Shown in pieces: positions 27,099 to 36,726 of a DNA stretch of 64,000 nucleotides (positions are counted from its first letter, which is position 1; each line of letters opens with the position of its first letter). Both the position numbers and the translations under genes were made by a program. Source of the DNA: Oceanobacillus arenosus (GTDB taxonomy: Bacteria; Bacillota; Bacilli; Bacillales; Amphibacillaceae); contig NZ_PIOC01000032.1 in assembly GCF_003369575.1 (NCBI RefSeq), positions 14,972-78,971 on the forward strand. The letters are read 5' to 3'. The notes under the pieces are model-generated. The model was not told the DNA's origin. It did no database searches and worked only from the letters and a program-made list of their open reading frames with translations.

Positions 27099-28613
27099 TT
27101 ATTTTACATTTACTTCAATATCTTTCTCTTCATCCGAAGGTTGCCCTGGTTCTCCTTCTACAGGTCCAACTGGTTCATCCTCAATAAATGCTGGTGGGTT
27201 AGGCGGTGCTGAAGTATTATTGCTAATACTAATCTCCACTGTGTAAGTCATTGGTACAAATTCATTAAATTTACTCATACCGACCACCGTCCCCTTTACT
27301 TCCGGGGCATTGACAAACTTAACAATATATTTGATATTAGCACCTTTTGATTGATATTCCTCATAAAACAATCTTGGCAAGTCACCCTCTAATTGTCCTC
27401 GAAAATCTTTTAAGTAAGGTCTACCTAACGAATATGTAACTGTAACATTCTTATCATCTTTTTCCGTTAACTTTATATCTGCTGCAACAGATTGTGAAAT
27501 AAGTGTTCCATAAGAAGCGTCTGCATTGAATACCTGTTTTGTTATCACGTTTAAATCTGGATAATTAATAGCAGCTTCCTCCGCAGTCAGTCCCCAAAAA
27601 TTCGGAACTACAGTGGCTTTACCTACAGATACAACAACTTCCATCTTGTCCCTTTTTGCGATTTTCCCATCTGCGGCTTCACCTTGACTAATAATATTTC
27701 CTGCTTCGATACTATCAGAGTCTGCCTCTTCATACGTCATCTCAATTTCATTGGTTTCCGCCCATTTCTCCACTTCTTCTTTGGCAGTTCCTGTAAAGTC
27801 AGGTATGGTGATATTCTTTTCGAAGACTTCTTTCCCTTTTGAATAATAGACAGCAGCACTGTCTTTACGTTGGTATTCTGATTCAGCAATTCCACTATCC
27901 TTGATGGTAACCTTAATAAAGGTACCTTCTTCAATATCATCACTGTATTCTGTGACCATCTGCAGGTTTTCTGCTTTATTTTCATCAATCCAGCTCTCTG
28001 CTTCCACTTGACTCATTACTGAAAAATCAGCAAGTGGAATAACTTCTTCTGGATCAGGACCTAAGCTGCTCATTAATTGGAGTGTCTTCCCTTTTCGTAT
28101 TTTATCTCCAGCAGGTACACTCTGCGAAATAATCTGATTTGCATCATGCTCCATATTATATTCTTGTTCTAATTCAACCTCTACATCATTTTCTTTCGCC
28201 CAAGCACGGGCTTCTGCAACAGGCTGCCCCACAAAATTTTCAAGCCTAACATGAACAAGCATATAATAAATGAAGGAAATCAAAATACAAGCTATAACAG
28301 CTCCTGCAATAATCAGCCACATCCGACGTCTCTTTTTCCTTTGATAATCCACATCAATCTCAACTTCTTCTTCCGCATCCTCTCGACGGCTGATCCTAGA
28401 GGAAACGGGACCTGGCTTAATCTGGGTCTCACGCTCAGGTACAATTTCTTCTAACTCCGCAGCAGAAGCAAGACTCTCCTGCGTTTGCTGCGATTCTGTT
28501 TCTTCCTTGTTTTCCGCTTTCTTATCATTTCCATCTTTTATTTTCTTGTCCTCTTGCTCATCCACCAGGTCATGATACTTGTCTTTGTTGAATTTTGATA
28601 AAAAATCACTCAT
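27099..28613 (-). CDS. membrane-anchored PASTA-domain protein without kinase
   Basis: A 504-residue protein. Residues 1-110 are cytoplasmic, highly charged and Glu/Lys-rich, one membrane segment follows (about 112-134), and the rest is outside. It holds three or four PASTA-like repeats, recognisable by ENFVGQPVAEARAWAKEN, PDFTGTAKEEVEKWAETN, VVPNFWGLTAEEA and the recurring ISQS/ISQG turns. PASTA repeats bind muropeptides in PrkC-type kinases, but no kinase domain is present. The ATG overlaps the ATPase stop (ATGAGTGA) and lacks a good ribosome binding site, so it is translationally coupled to the transporter. Confidence 0.85.
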   Translation of the reverse strand: MSDFLSKFNKDKYHDLVDEQEDKKIKDGNDKKAENKEETESQQTQESLASAAELEEIVPERETQIKPGPVSSRISRREDAEEEVEIDVDYQRKKRRRMWLIIAGAVIACILISFIYYMLVHVRLENFVGQPVAEARAWAKENDVEVELEQEYNMEHDANQIISQSVPAGDKIRKGKTLQLMSSLGPDPEEVIPLADFSVMSQVEAESWIDENKAENLQMVTEYSDDIEEGTFIKVTIKDSGIAESEYQRKDSAAVYYSKGKEVFEKNITIPDFTGTAKEEVEKWAETNEIEMTYEEADSDSIEAGNIISQGEAADGKIAKRDKMEVVVSVGKATVVPNFWGLTAEEAAINYPDLNVITKQVFNADASYGTLISQSVAADIKLTEKDDKNVTVTYSLGRPYLKDFRGQLEGDLPRLFYEEYQSKGANIKYIVKFVNAPEVKGTVVGMSKFNEFVPMTYTVEISISNNTSAPPNPPAFIEDEPVGPVEGEPGQPSDEEKDIEVNVK

Positions 28614-29277
28614 AGGAAGACAGTACACCCTTCCTCAAATGGAAAGCCTGATCAGACTGCAAAGCAATTTCATTGGAGTGCGTTACCACAATGACACATT
28701 TCTCGTGTTCATGTGCCAATTTTTTAAAGATATCAATGATTTCCTGCTCCATCTCTTCATCAAGGTTTCCTGTTGGCTCATCGGCAAGAATTAATTCCAC
28801 ATTAGTCGCCAGCGCGCGGGCAATAGCCACACGCTGCTGCTCTCCCCCAGAAAGCTTATTAACGAAACGATCTGCTTTGCTTTTTCCAATACCAATGAAA
28901 TCTAGTAAATTATATGCCACTGTCTTTGTATCTTCCGGAATTTCATTTTCCGTAATCGACATCGGAACGAGTACATTTTCCACAGCTGTAAAGGTCGGGA
29001 TTAAATTATAGCTTTGAAAAATAATTCCGACATTATTACGGCGGTATTTTTCATAGCCAATTTTCTTAATGTCTTCTTCGTTAAATGATACTGTTCCACT
29101 TTGTGGCGAATCCAAGGCACTGAGTAATGATAACAACGTGGTTTTCCCTGAACCAGACTGTCCTAGAATCGTATAAAACTTACCCTTCTCAAAAGAGACA
29201 GATGTATCTTTTAATATATAACGACGCTGCTCACCATCTTGATAATAATAATTTAAATCTTTCGCTTCTAATATCAT
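28606..29277 (-). CDS. ABC transporter ATPase (MacB/LolD-like)
   Basis: A 223-residue ATPase: Walker A GQSGSGKTT, signature LSGGEQQR, Walker B LILADEPTGNLD. The TGNLD ending of Walker B is typical of the LolD/MacB/FtsE class that powers mechanotransmission rather than transport through a channel. I chose the ATG at 29277 after GGGAGGTGAGATT. It lies between the permease and PASTA genes in one operon. Confidence 0.92.
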   Translation of the reverse strand: MILEAKDLNYYYQDGEQRRYILKDTSVSFEKGKFYTILGQSGSGKTTLLSLLSALDSPQSGTVSFNEEDIKKIGYEKYRRNNVGIIFQSYNLIPTFTAVENVLVPMSITENEIPEDTKTVAYNLLDFIGIGKSKADRFVNKLSGGEQQRVAIARALATNVELILADEPTGNLDEEMEQEIIDIFKKLAHEHEKCVIVVTHSNEIALQSDQAFHLRKGVLSSYE

Positions 29278-29292
29278 AATCTCACCTCCCAA

Positions 29293-30762
29293 TTACATCA
29301 GTATTTTCTTCGGATTTAGCCTTACAATATAAATTAGCGGAATAACGGTTGAAATTAACATCGTTAACAGACCGATTCCATAAAAACCTAGAATATAGCT
29401 TGAATTAAGGTTTACCTCATAAGAATCTAAGACATCTTCTGTTGTTAAATTGGTTTGCTGAATCTCACTGTAATAGATAATACCTTCATCAGACGTATTA
29501 CTGTCCGCTTTCATCATCGTATCAGATACCTGTCCAGCTAATAAGTTTCCGCTGAATAAAGATAAAGTGATACCAATTACCGCGACAACCATTACTTCGA
29601 TTAGTATTTGTCCGACAACACGGCTTCGTCGTTCTCCTAAGGATAAGTAAATACCCAATTCACGTTTTCTGTCCCGGAGGAATAGTAAAACTACTAACCC
29701 AGTTATCAGCAACGTTGCAATTACTGCAGCTATCAGAACATATTTTGATAGATTGGACATCGACTTCATCGGGCCGGCAATGCTATCATATTGATCTGAA
29801 GCATTGATTACTGTATAAAATTCCGGCAGCAATGGTGTTACCTCTTCCTCAAATGCTGCACTATCTTCGGGGTTATTTAAGACAAACATCGGCGTGTAAT
29901 ATTCGAAAGTTTGCTCTTCCCCCTCCATCGCTGCTGCAAATTCCGCGTCTGCTTTCATGTATTCTTCCATATTGAATTTAGTTTCACTGACAATAATTTC
30001 ATTCGGAACATACACCGTATTTTGATACTCAATGTCCATCCAATCAAACATACCGCCATCTGAACTCTCTCCCTGGTCTTCTTTGATTGATTGGGGTTCA
30101 AATAATCCAATGACTTCTAATACGACATCACGAGAATTAGCTAGCTCCTCTTCACCTGTCTTGTCATCATATGTATAGACCGCATTGGTCAATGTAAAGG
30201 TATCTCCAACTTGAAGATTATTTTTTTCTGCTAATTTTTTTGAAATAATGGCAACAGAGGTACCGTTATCCACTTCTTCTTGGGTGAAAACGCGACCATC
30301 AACTAATTTGCCCTTCTGCTCTTCAAAATCAATTACAGGAGCATAGTTAATTCCTTTCAGTCTATAGTCCATGCTTGGACCTGTCATAACAACTTGATCT
30401 TCCATCCCTTCACCCTGATAACTCTCAATACTCTCTGATCCTAAATTGGTAGACATACTGTAATCATAATATTTTACATAGGAAAGCTCACCAATTTGTT
30501 TAATCAAATCAACGCCTATGTTCTCTATCTCTACTCCTTCCCAGTCTGCCTCGCTTAGCGCATTCAATTCTTCTTGATCAAGCTCAACCGTCGCAGCAGC
30601 TCCGAGTCTTTCTTTAATGTTCTTTTCTACATTACCAGTTGCTTGTTGAATAGAAAATGCTCCTGATATTAAATTTCCTAAGATAAAAATAACGGCTAAT
30701 AAAATTAATGATTTCCCTTTTTTTCTTGTAATACCTAAAAATCCACGTTTAATAAAATTCAT
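29293..30762 (-). CDS. FtsX/MacB-type ABC permease
   Basis: A 489-residue permease with one N-terminal membrane helix, a large extracytoplasmic domain (about residues 45-340, MacB-PCD type) and three C-terminal helices with the FtsX signature (KRELGIYLSLGERRSRVVGQ). The ATG at 30762 has AAGGGGG upstream. With the ATPase and PASTA protein it suggests a cell-envelope stress or wall-hydrolase control complex. Confidence 0.88.
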   Translation of the reverse strand: MNFIKRGFLGITRKKGKSLILLAVIFILGNLISGAFSIQQATGNVEKNIKERLGAAATVELDQEELNALSEADWEGVEIENIGVDLIKQIGELSYVKYYDYSMSTNLGSESIESYQGEGMEDQVVMTGPSMDYRLKGINYAPVIDFEEQKGKLVDGRVFTQEEVDNGTSVAIISKKLAEKNNLQVGDTFTLTNAVYTYDDKTGEEELANSRDVVLEVIGLFEPQSIKEDQGESSDGGMFDWMDIEYQNTVYVPNEIIVSETKFNMEEYMKADAEFAAAMEGEEQTFEYYTPMFVLNNPEDSAAFEEEVTPLLPEFYTVINASDQYDSIAGPMKSMSNLSKYVLIAAVIATLLITGLVVLLFLRDRKRELGIYLSLGERRSRVVGQILIEVMVVAVIGITLSLFSGNLLAGQVSDTMMKADSNTSDEGIIYYSEIQQTNLTTEDVLDSYEVNLNSSYILGFYGIGLLTMLISTVIPLIYIVRLNPKKILM

Positions 30763-31088
30763 TTCAAGCCCCCTTAAAATCATCCTACTTTTAATTTTCA
30801 AATATTTCTATCTACACAAGAACATTATATATGATAGTTAACCATTATCCAAGTACATTTTTAAGTATTCTTACCTACTAAAATTAGACTTTCGCCTAGT
30901 AACTTTTCTAGGCATCCGCATACCTTATAGAGAATGTTCAAAGGTCTTATCATAGCGACCATTCGAACTTCTAAGCATTTACGCTTAAAAAACTGCTTTA
31001 TTATAGTTCGTTGCTTCATAAGGTAAAAAATAATAACGATAGCAATAAGCATCTTTTAAACAATTAAAAAGGAAATGAGGGTTACTTA

Positions 31089-31466
31089 ATGGAAAATCAA
31101 GTGCAGGAAACGTTTCAATCGCAAGAGCCCCTTGAGATGCAAGATAGTAACAACATGCAGGTTCAAGGAGAATATATGTACGAAGATCTATATAGAAGAC
31201 CATTTCTCGGAGGTTTCCATGGTGGTTTTGGAAGGCCTTTCTTTGGAGGATTCCACGGCGGATTCGGAAGACCTTTCTTTGGAGGATTTCACGGCGGATT
31301 CGGAAGACCTTTCTTCGGCGGATTCGGTGGGCCATTCATTGGAGGATTCGGTTCACCATTCCTTGGCGGATTTGCAGGAGGATTATTAGCTAGTACACTT
31401 TATAATCCATATGGATATGGCTATGGTTACGGCTACGACGGATACTATCCACCGTACTATTACTAA
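31089..31466 (+). CDS. Gly/Phe/Tyr-rich tandem-repeat protein
   Basis: A 125-residue protein with an acidic, Gln-rich N-terminus (about 1-35), three 12-residue repeats RPFfGGFHGGFG encoded by 36-bp tandem DNA units (31197-31232, 31233-31268, 31269-31304) plus a degenerate fourth, and a Tyr-rich tail (GYGYGYGYDGYYPPYYY). It has no signal peptide. Composition resembles spore coat and crust proteins that self-assemble or cross-link through tyrosine; that role is inferred. A AAAGGAAATGAGG site precedes the start and a terminator follows. The 30763-31088 upstream stretch holds no gene. Confidence 0.8.
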   Translation: MENQVQETFQSQEPLEMQDSNNMQVQGEYMYEDLYRRPFLGGFHGGFGRPFFGGFHGGFGRPFFGGFHGGFGRPFFGGFGGPFIGGFGSPFLGGFAGGLLASTLYNPYGYGYGYGYDGYYPPYYY

Positions 31467-31476
31467 AAATGATTTA

Positions 31477-31506
31477 AAGGAGCAGTCAGCATAATGATTG
31501 CTCCTT
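31477..31506. terminator. bidirectional terminator, repeat protein and livF
   Basis: Stem AAGGAGCA/TGCTCCTT with flanking mispaired bases; the plus strand continues CGCTTTTAC. It lies between the convergent repeat-protein gene and livF. Confidence 0.65.
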
Positions 31507-31511
31507 CGCTT

Positions 31512-32219
31512 TTACATACCACCAAGATATGCCTTCCTGATTTCCTCACTTGCCTGTAGTTTCTCAGCAGTTCCTGAAGTAATCACCGATCCAGTTTCAA
31601 TGACATATGCCCTAGTTGCAATGGATAGTGCCATATTTGCATTTTGTTCAACTAAAAGAATAGTCGTTCCATTCCGATTAATTTCCTCAATAATACTAAA
31701 GATCGTCTTGACTAATAGTGGCGCTAATCCCATTGATGGTTCATCAAGAAGGAGCAGCTTCGGCTTTGCCATCAGCGCTCGCCCCATCGCCAGCATTTGT
31801 TGCTCACCACCGGAAAGCGTACCAGACAACTGTTTCTTCCGCTCAAATAATCTCGGAAACAATTCAAATACCTTTTCAAAATCATTGCGAATCCCTTTCA
31901 AATCCTTTCTCAAATATGCACCAAGCTCTAAATTCTCCTCTACCGTCATATTTGCAAATACACGGCGTCCTTCTGGAACATGAGAGATACCTGCTTTCAC
32001 GATAACTTGGGCAGGTCTCCCGGCAATCGATTTATTGCCATATTCGATTTTTCCCTTCTTTGGCTTTAATAATCCAGATAATGTCTTTAATAACGTACTC
32101 TTTCCTGCCCCATTTGCACCAATCAATGTCACAATTTCACCTTCATTTACATTTAGGGAAATACCCTTTAATGCCTTAATATTTCCATAATAAACATCAA
32201 TTTCCTCCACATTAAGCAT
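31512..32219 (-). CDS. livF: branched-chain amino acid ABC transporter ATPase LivF
   Basis: A 235-residue ATPase: Walker A GANGAGKST, signature LSGGEQQM, Walker B LLLLDEPSMGLAP. The start overlaps the livG stop. It is the last gene of livJHMGF. Confidence 0.92.
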   Translation of the reverse strand: MLNVEEIDVYYGNIKALKGISLNVNEGEIVTLIGANGAGKSTLLKTLSGLLKPKKGKIEYGNKSIAGRPAQVIVKAGISHVPEGRRVFANMTVEENLELGAYLRKDLKGIRNDFEKVFELFPRLFERKKQLSGTLSGGEQQMLAMGRALMAKPKLLLLDEPSMGLAPLLVKTIFSIIEEINRNGTTILLVEQNANMALSIATRAYVIETGSVITSGTAEKLQASEEIRKAYLGGM

Positions 32220-33000
32220 GGGAACTCACGACCTCCTCACCGAGATACGCTTCAATTACTTTTGGATGATTTTGTACTTCATTGGGTGTCCCCTCTGCAA
32301 TCAGCAGGCCATGATCGAGTACAGAGATTCGCTCACATATTCCCATTACTAGTTTCATATCATGCTCGATTAGGAGAATGGTCAAATTAAATTGTTCTCG
32401 GATAAAGGATATTAATTCCATCAAATCTTTTGTTTCCTGTGGATTCATACCCGCTGCTGGTTCGTCGAGCAGGAGCAACTTGGGACCGGCTGCAAGTGCC
32501 CGCGCAATCTCTAGTCTTCTCTGCCCGCCATATGGTAAATTCTTCGCCTTTTCATCTTTTACTTTATCCAATTGAAAAATCCTGAGAAATGCCAACGCCT
32601 TTGCTTCCATCTCCTTTTCGCCAATAAAATGACTCCGCAAGCGAAAAATAGAGCTGAAAATCGAATGGCTTGCTAAAGAATGATATGCAACCTTTACATT
32701 GTCTAATACAGACTGCTCATTGAAGAGGCGGACATTTTGAAAGGTACGACTAATCCCCTTGCGCGTCACCTTATAAGGTGCAAGCCCATTAATCCGTTCA
32801 CCATTAAAGACTATATCACCCTCTGTTGGTGTATATACCCCTGTTAATAGGTTAAATACAGTCGTTTTTCCCGCGCCATTTGGTCCAATGAGTCCAATCA
32901 ATCCCCCAGGATAGAGCTTCAGATTAAAGCCATCTACAGCCTTTAATCCACCGAAGTTAATCCCAACCTGACTGACGTGAAGAATCGGCCTAGCCTCCAT
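32212..33000 (-). CDS. livG: branched-chain amino acid ABC transporter ATPase LivG
   Basis: A 262-residue ATPase: Walker A GPNGAGKTT, Walker B LLLLDEPAAGMNP, H-loop LIEHDM, with the LivG-type tail (VQNHPKVIEAYLGEE). The signature is degenerate (LPYGGQRRLE) as usual in LivG. It overlaps livM and livF. Confidence 0.93.
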   Translation of the reverse strand: MEARPILHVSQVGINFGGLKAVDGFNLKLYPGGLIGLIGPNGAGKTTVFNLLTGVYTPTEGDIVFNGERINGLAPYKVTRKGISRTFQNVRLFNEQSVLDNVKVAYHSLASHSIFSSIFRLRSHFIGEKEMEAKALAFLRIFQLDKVKDEKAKNLPYGGQRRLEIARALAAGPKLLLLDEPAAGMNPQETKDLMELISFIREQFNLTILLIEHDMKLVMGICERISVLDHGLLIAEGTPNEVQNHPKVIEAYLGEEVVSSHA

Positions 33001-33949
33001 ACTGATTTCCTCCTTTTACCCGCTTCCATTTCCAATTTCCGAAGTAATCCGTTATTTCACGCGTTCCCATCAATCCTTGAGGCCGATAAAGCATGACCAA
33101 AACGAGTACTAAGCTATAAATAATCATCCGTGTCTCTGGAAGCTCTTGAAGAAATGTGGATACAACCGTTAATAATATTGCGGAAATAACAGCCCCAGAT
33201 AAGCTTCCCAGTCCACCTAATACAACAAGAATCAATATATCAAATGATTTCAAGAATCCAAAGTTTGCAGGTTGAATGATATAGAAGTTATGTGCATATA
33301 ATCCTCCAGCAATCCCAGCAAAGAAGGAACCGATTACAAATGCGGCAACTTTATAATATGTTGTATTTATTCCCATTGCATCGGCAGCAATTTCATTTTC
33401 ACGAATGGAAATACATGCACGGCCATGTCTAGAATTTGTAAAATTAACGATCACAACAATCGTGAGGATTAGGCATAGAAAGGATGTCGTCCATGTTGTT
33501 GCATGAGTGACTTGCATTCCTGCTGCGCCACCAACATAATCAATATTCAGGAAGATAATCCGAATGATTTCCGCAAAACCAAGTGTGGCAATTGCTAAAT
33601 AATCCCCGCGTAAACGTAAGCTAGGAATCCCAACAACTAACCCAGCTAAGGCCGCAACAATCCCACCCGCAAAAAGAGCGAACGAAAAAGGCATATCAAG
33701 CTTCATCGTCATAATCGCTGAAATGTATGCACCAAGGGCAAGAAACCCCGCATGTCCGATAGAGAATTGTCCGGTAATCCCGATTACTAAATGCAAACTC
33801 ACGGCGAGAATTATATTAATACAAATAAAGATAAGTGTATTCGTATAAAACGGATTTAAAAATCCGTTTAAAATAAGCAGTTGAACAACCCCATAGAATA
33901 CAAATGCAAGAACGATAGCTAACCAAAATGTACTCACCTTTTTCAACAT
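32990..33949 (-). CDS. livM: branched-chain amino acid ABC transporter permease LivM
   Basis: A 319-residue permease with about nine membrane segments and the loop GINTTYYKVAAFVIGSFFAG that docks on the ATPases. I chose the ATG at 33949 (MLKKV...), with TAGGTGTG just upstream; a GTG three codons earlier is possible. It overlaps livG. Confidence 0.92.
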   Translation of the reverse strand: MLKKVSTFWLAIVLAFVFYGVVQLLILNGFLNPFYTNTLIFICINIILAVSLHLVIGITGQFSIGHAGFLALGAYISAIMTMKLDMPFSFALFAGGIVAALAGLVVGIPSLRLRGDYLAIATLGFAEIIRIIFLNIDYVGGAAGMQVTHATTWTTSFLCLILTIVVIVNFTNSRHGRACISIRENEIAADAMGINTTYYKVAAFVIGSFFAGIAGGLYAHNFYIIQPANFGFLKSFDILILVVLGGLGSLSGAVISAILLTVVSTFLQELPETRMIIYSLVLVLVMLYRPQGLMGTREITDYFGNWKWKRVKGGNQYGG

Positions 33950-33958
33950 GTTACACAC

Positions 33959-34834
33959 CTACACTTTCTCTTTCGAATTTTTCCCAAAGATGCCTGAAGG
34001 TCTAAAGATGAGGATTAAAATGAGAATAATAAATGCTGCTGCATCTCTCCAAAGGGAAAATCCAAGCGCACTTACGACTGTCTCGACAATTCCTAGAACA
34101 AATCCGCCAATTACAGCTCCAGGAATAATGCCAATCCCCCCTAGAACAGCGGCAATAAAAGCCTTTAATCCAGGAATAACTCCCATCAATGGATCAATTT
34201 TTGTATAGTAGACGCCAAAGATCACGCCTGCAGCCCCCGCAAGTGCAGAACCAATTGCAAATGTGGCGGAGATCGTATTGTTTACATTAATCCCCATCAA
34301 TTTCGCTGCATCCGGATCATAGGAAACGGCACGCATTGCTTTGCCAATCTTTGTTCGATGGACAATAAATTGCAAGACGATCATAAGTACGACAGAAACG
34401 ACTAGAATAAGGAGTGATTGACTACTAATTTGCACACCAAATACATCAAACGATCGATTAGGTAATACATTCGGATATGCCTCCGGTTGTGCTCCGCGAA
34501 TATAGATAACGACATATTGAATCAATAAGGAAACCCCAATCGCTGTAATCAAGGCAGCGATTCTTGTAGAGTCTCGCAGTCGCTTATATGCAACCCTTTC
34601 AATTAAAACTCCAAACACGGCACAAACTGCCATCGATAGAATAAGCGCTGGAAAAAATCCAAGTCCCCAAAATGCTATTGCATAAAATCCTGTAAACGAG
34701 CCAATCATAAATACTTCCCCATGGGCAAAATTAATGAGCTTGATAATTCCATAAACCATCGTATAACCGAGGGCAATTAGTGCATAAATACTGCCGAGTG
34801 ATATGCCATTAAAAAGCTGCTGGAGCCATTCCAT
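33959..34834 (-). CDS. livH: branched-chain amino acid ABC transporter permease LivH
   Basis: A 291-residue permease with the opening LQQLFNGISLGSIYALIALG and the motif LINFAHGE that define LivH. AGGGGTGAG precedes the start. It follows livJ after 110 bp with a hairpin between. Confidence 0.93.
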   Translation of the reverse strand: MEWLQQLFNGISLGSIYALIALGYTMVYGIIKLINFAHGEVFMIGSFTGFYAIAFWGLGFFPALILSMAVCAVFGVLIERVAYKRLRDSTRIAALITAIGVSLLIQYVVIYIRGAQPEAYPNVLPNRSFDVFGVQISSQSLLILVVSVVLMIVLQFIVHRTKIGKAMRAVSYDPDAAKLMGINVNNTISATFAIGSALAGAAGVIFGVYYTKIDPLMGVIPGLKAFIAAVLGGIGIIPGAVIGGFVLGIVETVVSALGFSLWRDAAAFIILILILIFRPSGIFGKNSKEKV

Positions 34835-34865
34835 CGATTCTCACCCCTTAAATCATAAGTTTATA

Positions 34866-34891
34866 AATGGGAGAAGTTTCCTTCTCCCATT
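34866..34891 (-). terminator. hairpin between livJ and livH
   Basis: A perfect 11-bp stem AATGGGAGAAG/CTTCTCCCATT with a 4-base loop. The T-tract is weak, so it probably attenuates transcription and protects the livJ message rather than ending all of it. Confidence 0.65.
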
Positions 34892-34944
34892 AACCAGTTT
34901 GCTTTATTGATAATACTTAAATGGACATTTCTTTTTATGGCTCA

Positions 34945-36126
34945 TTATGGATTAATTTTTGTTTTAAAGACTTGGTTCCCATCAACATATTCTAAGATCG
35001 TTGCTGATTTTATTGGATTATGGTCCTTATCGATTGTCACAACCCCAGACACAAGCTTAATGTCCTTCGTTTCCGCCAGTGCATCTTTAATTGCAGTAGA
35101 ATCCGTACTTCCTGCACGCTCGATTGCATCTGCTAAAAGATAGACAGAATCATAGCCAAGTGCATTAAAGGCGTCAGGTGATTCCCCATTATATTTTTCT
35201 TTATATTTCGTTACAAAGTTTTGAATGGTTTCATCTGGATCTTCCGATGAGTAGTGGTTAGTAATAAATGTATTATTCAATGCTTCCGCGCCAGCTAGCT
35301 TTACAAGGGTAGGAGAATCCCAACCATCTGCCCCCATAAGTGGTACATCGATACCAATTTCCCTTGCTTGTTTAACAATTATTCCTACCTCTTCATAATA
35401 TCCAGGAATAAAAATAAATTCTGGGTCTGCAGACTGAATACTTGTTAAGATTGAACGAAAATCAGTATCCTTCGCTACATAAGCCTCCTCCTTTACAATT
35501 GTTCCACCAGCCGCTTCAAAGGTTTCCTTGAAAGCAGTACCTAGCCCTTTCGCATAATCGCTTGCATTGTCTGCTAGAATCGCAGCATTTTTAATTCCTA
35601 ACTCATCAATTGCAAAATTTGCCGCTACTGTTCCTTGAAAAGGATCAATATAGGATGTACGAAAAACAAATTCATTCAATGTTCCATCATCCTTAATCGT
35701 TACATTCGGACTCGTACCAGAAGGAGAAAGCAGTACCGTCTCTGTATCATTGGCAATTTGCGCTTGGGCTACCGTATTTCCACTCGTAGCAGCTCCAATA
35801 ATCGCAGTAACCTTATCCTGACTCGTTAATTTAATTGCCGCATTTGTTGCCTCCGCTGCATCTGATTTATTATCTACTTTAATCACCTTTATCTGCTTCC
35901 CGTCGATGCCACCATCTTCATTAATCTCTTCAACAGCAAGCTCAATTCCTTCCGTATCTGATTGTCCATAAGATGCAACCGCTCCAGACAGCTCCATGTT
36001 AACACCGATATCGATCGTATCCCCGTTACCATCACTAGTATCGCCTGAATTCTCTGAACCACAAGCTGCAAGTACCATTCCAAGTAAACCTAAGGTGAAA
36101 AGAATCTTCATTATGCGCTTCTTCAT
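34945..36126 (-). CDS. livJ: branched-chain amino acid-binding lipoprotein LivJ
   Basis: A 393-residue binding protein. The lipoprotein signal ends at Cys22 (LAAC); the mature part is a type-I periplasmic-binding fold (IDIGVNMELSGAVASYGQ, GIELAVEEINEDGGI). I chose the ATG at 36126 with GAGGGGG 9 bases upstream over the TTG at 36132. It heads the liv operon, and the exact amino acid cannot be told. Confidence 0.92.
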   Translation of the reverse strand: MKKRIMKILFTLGLLGMVLAACGSENSGDTSDGNGDTIDIGVNMELSGAVASYGQSDTEGIELAVEEINEDGGIDGKQIKVIKVDNKSDAAEATNAAIKLTSQDKVTAIIGAATSGNTVAQAQIANDTETVLLSPSGTSPNVTIKDDGTLNEFVFRTSYIDPFQGTVAANFAIDELGIKNAAILADNASDYAKGLGTAFKETFEAAGGTIVKEEAYVAKDTDFRSILTSIQSADPEFIFIPGYYEEVGIIVKQAREIGIDVPLMGADGWDSPTLVKLAGAEALNNTFITNHYSSEDPDETIQNFVTKYKEKYNGESPDAFNALGYDSVYLLADAIERAGSTDSTAIKDALAETKDIKLVSGVVTIDKDHNPIKSATILEYVDGNQVFKTKINP

Positions 36127-36344
36127 GACCAAATTCCCCCTCTTCCATTATCTTTTCCAGATAATTTATATCGAGCTGCTTCGTCCTTTATGTATTATTC
36201 TGATTAATTATCTGAAAATAAAATATTTATTTATTATTTAATTAATTTATAATATTATAAATCCAAATAGTGAGTTAGTCCAGCTATTTTTTCAATTAGT
36301 ACACTTTGCAATGTTTGTTGCTATATAGATAAACTGCGAACTAA

Positions 36345-36403
36345 CCAGAAGAGCAATTGCTCTTCTGTTGCTCCATAAATACACCTCGCCGAGATTGTGT
36401 GAA
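36345..36403. repeat. second internally deleted copy of the palindromic repeat
   Basis: AGAAGAGCAATTGCTCTT and TTGCTCCATAAATACAC match the left arm at 58.7 kb. It then jumps to CTCGCCGAGATTGTGTGA, the far end as at 26.58 kb. The central part is absent. The rest of 36127-36528 is AT-rich with no gene. Confidence 0.55.
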
Positions 36404-36528
36404 AGCATTTAATTTCTTAGCTCTATAAAGGTAAGAAAGCGTTCCCCTGGATTATCACCATTAATTGCTACTCTTGCTTTTATTATCGACGCTTAAATTA
36501 TCTGAATTGCACAAGGTAAAATTAGTCA

Positions 36529-36557
36529 TTGACTTAATCAAACTTTGAATCTATGAT
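36529..36557 (+). promoter_or_regulatory. probable sigma-A promoter of the SAM riboswitch
   Basis: TTGACT (36529-36534), a 17-bp spacer and TATGAT (36552-36557). Transcription would start about 30 bp before the riboswitch aptamer. Confidence 0.75.
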
Positions 36558-36593
36558 TAGATTTAAATCTTACAAAAATTAAATATACATCAA

Positions 36594-36703
36594 TTCTTAT
36601 CAAGAGAGACTGAGGGATAGGCCCGATGACGTCTCAGCAACAGGTTCTAAATTAGAATACTGTGCCAATTCCTACAAATGCCGATGCATTTGAAAGATGA
36701 GAA
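36594..36703 (+). ncRNA. SAM-I riboswitch (S-box)
   Basis: S-box hallmarks occur in order: ATCAAGAGAGACTGAGGGA, GGCCCGATGACGTCTCAGCAAC, the CTGTGCCAATTCC element and GAAAGATGAGAA. TTCTTATC pairs with GATGAGAA to close P1. High SAM should favour the terminator at 36727-36763 and shut off the amidohydrolase downstream. Confidence 0.96.
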
Positions 36704-36726
36704 CTAGGGTGGCTTCTAATAATAGA

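Noticed and set aside
30919..30927. CATACCTTA as a sigma-K -10 box for the Gly-rich gene
   Set aside because: It fits CATAnnnTA but is 160 bp from the start codon and has no convincing -35; chance match is likely.
31197..31304. Direct repeats suggestive of a CRISPR array
   Set aside because: The 36-bp units are head to tail with no spacers and are in frame inside a protein gene.
30985..31389. Additional frames of 116 and 85 codons across the Gly-rich gene
   Set aside because: They are other-frame readings of the tandem repeats. The 125-codon frame has the ribosome binding site, sensible composition and terminator.
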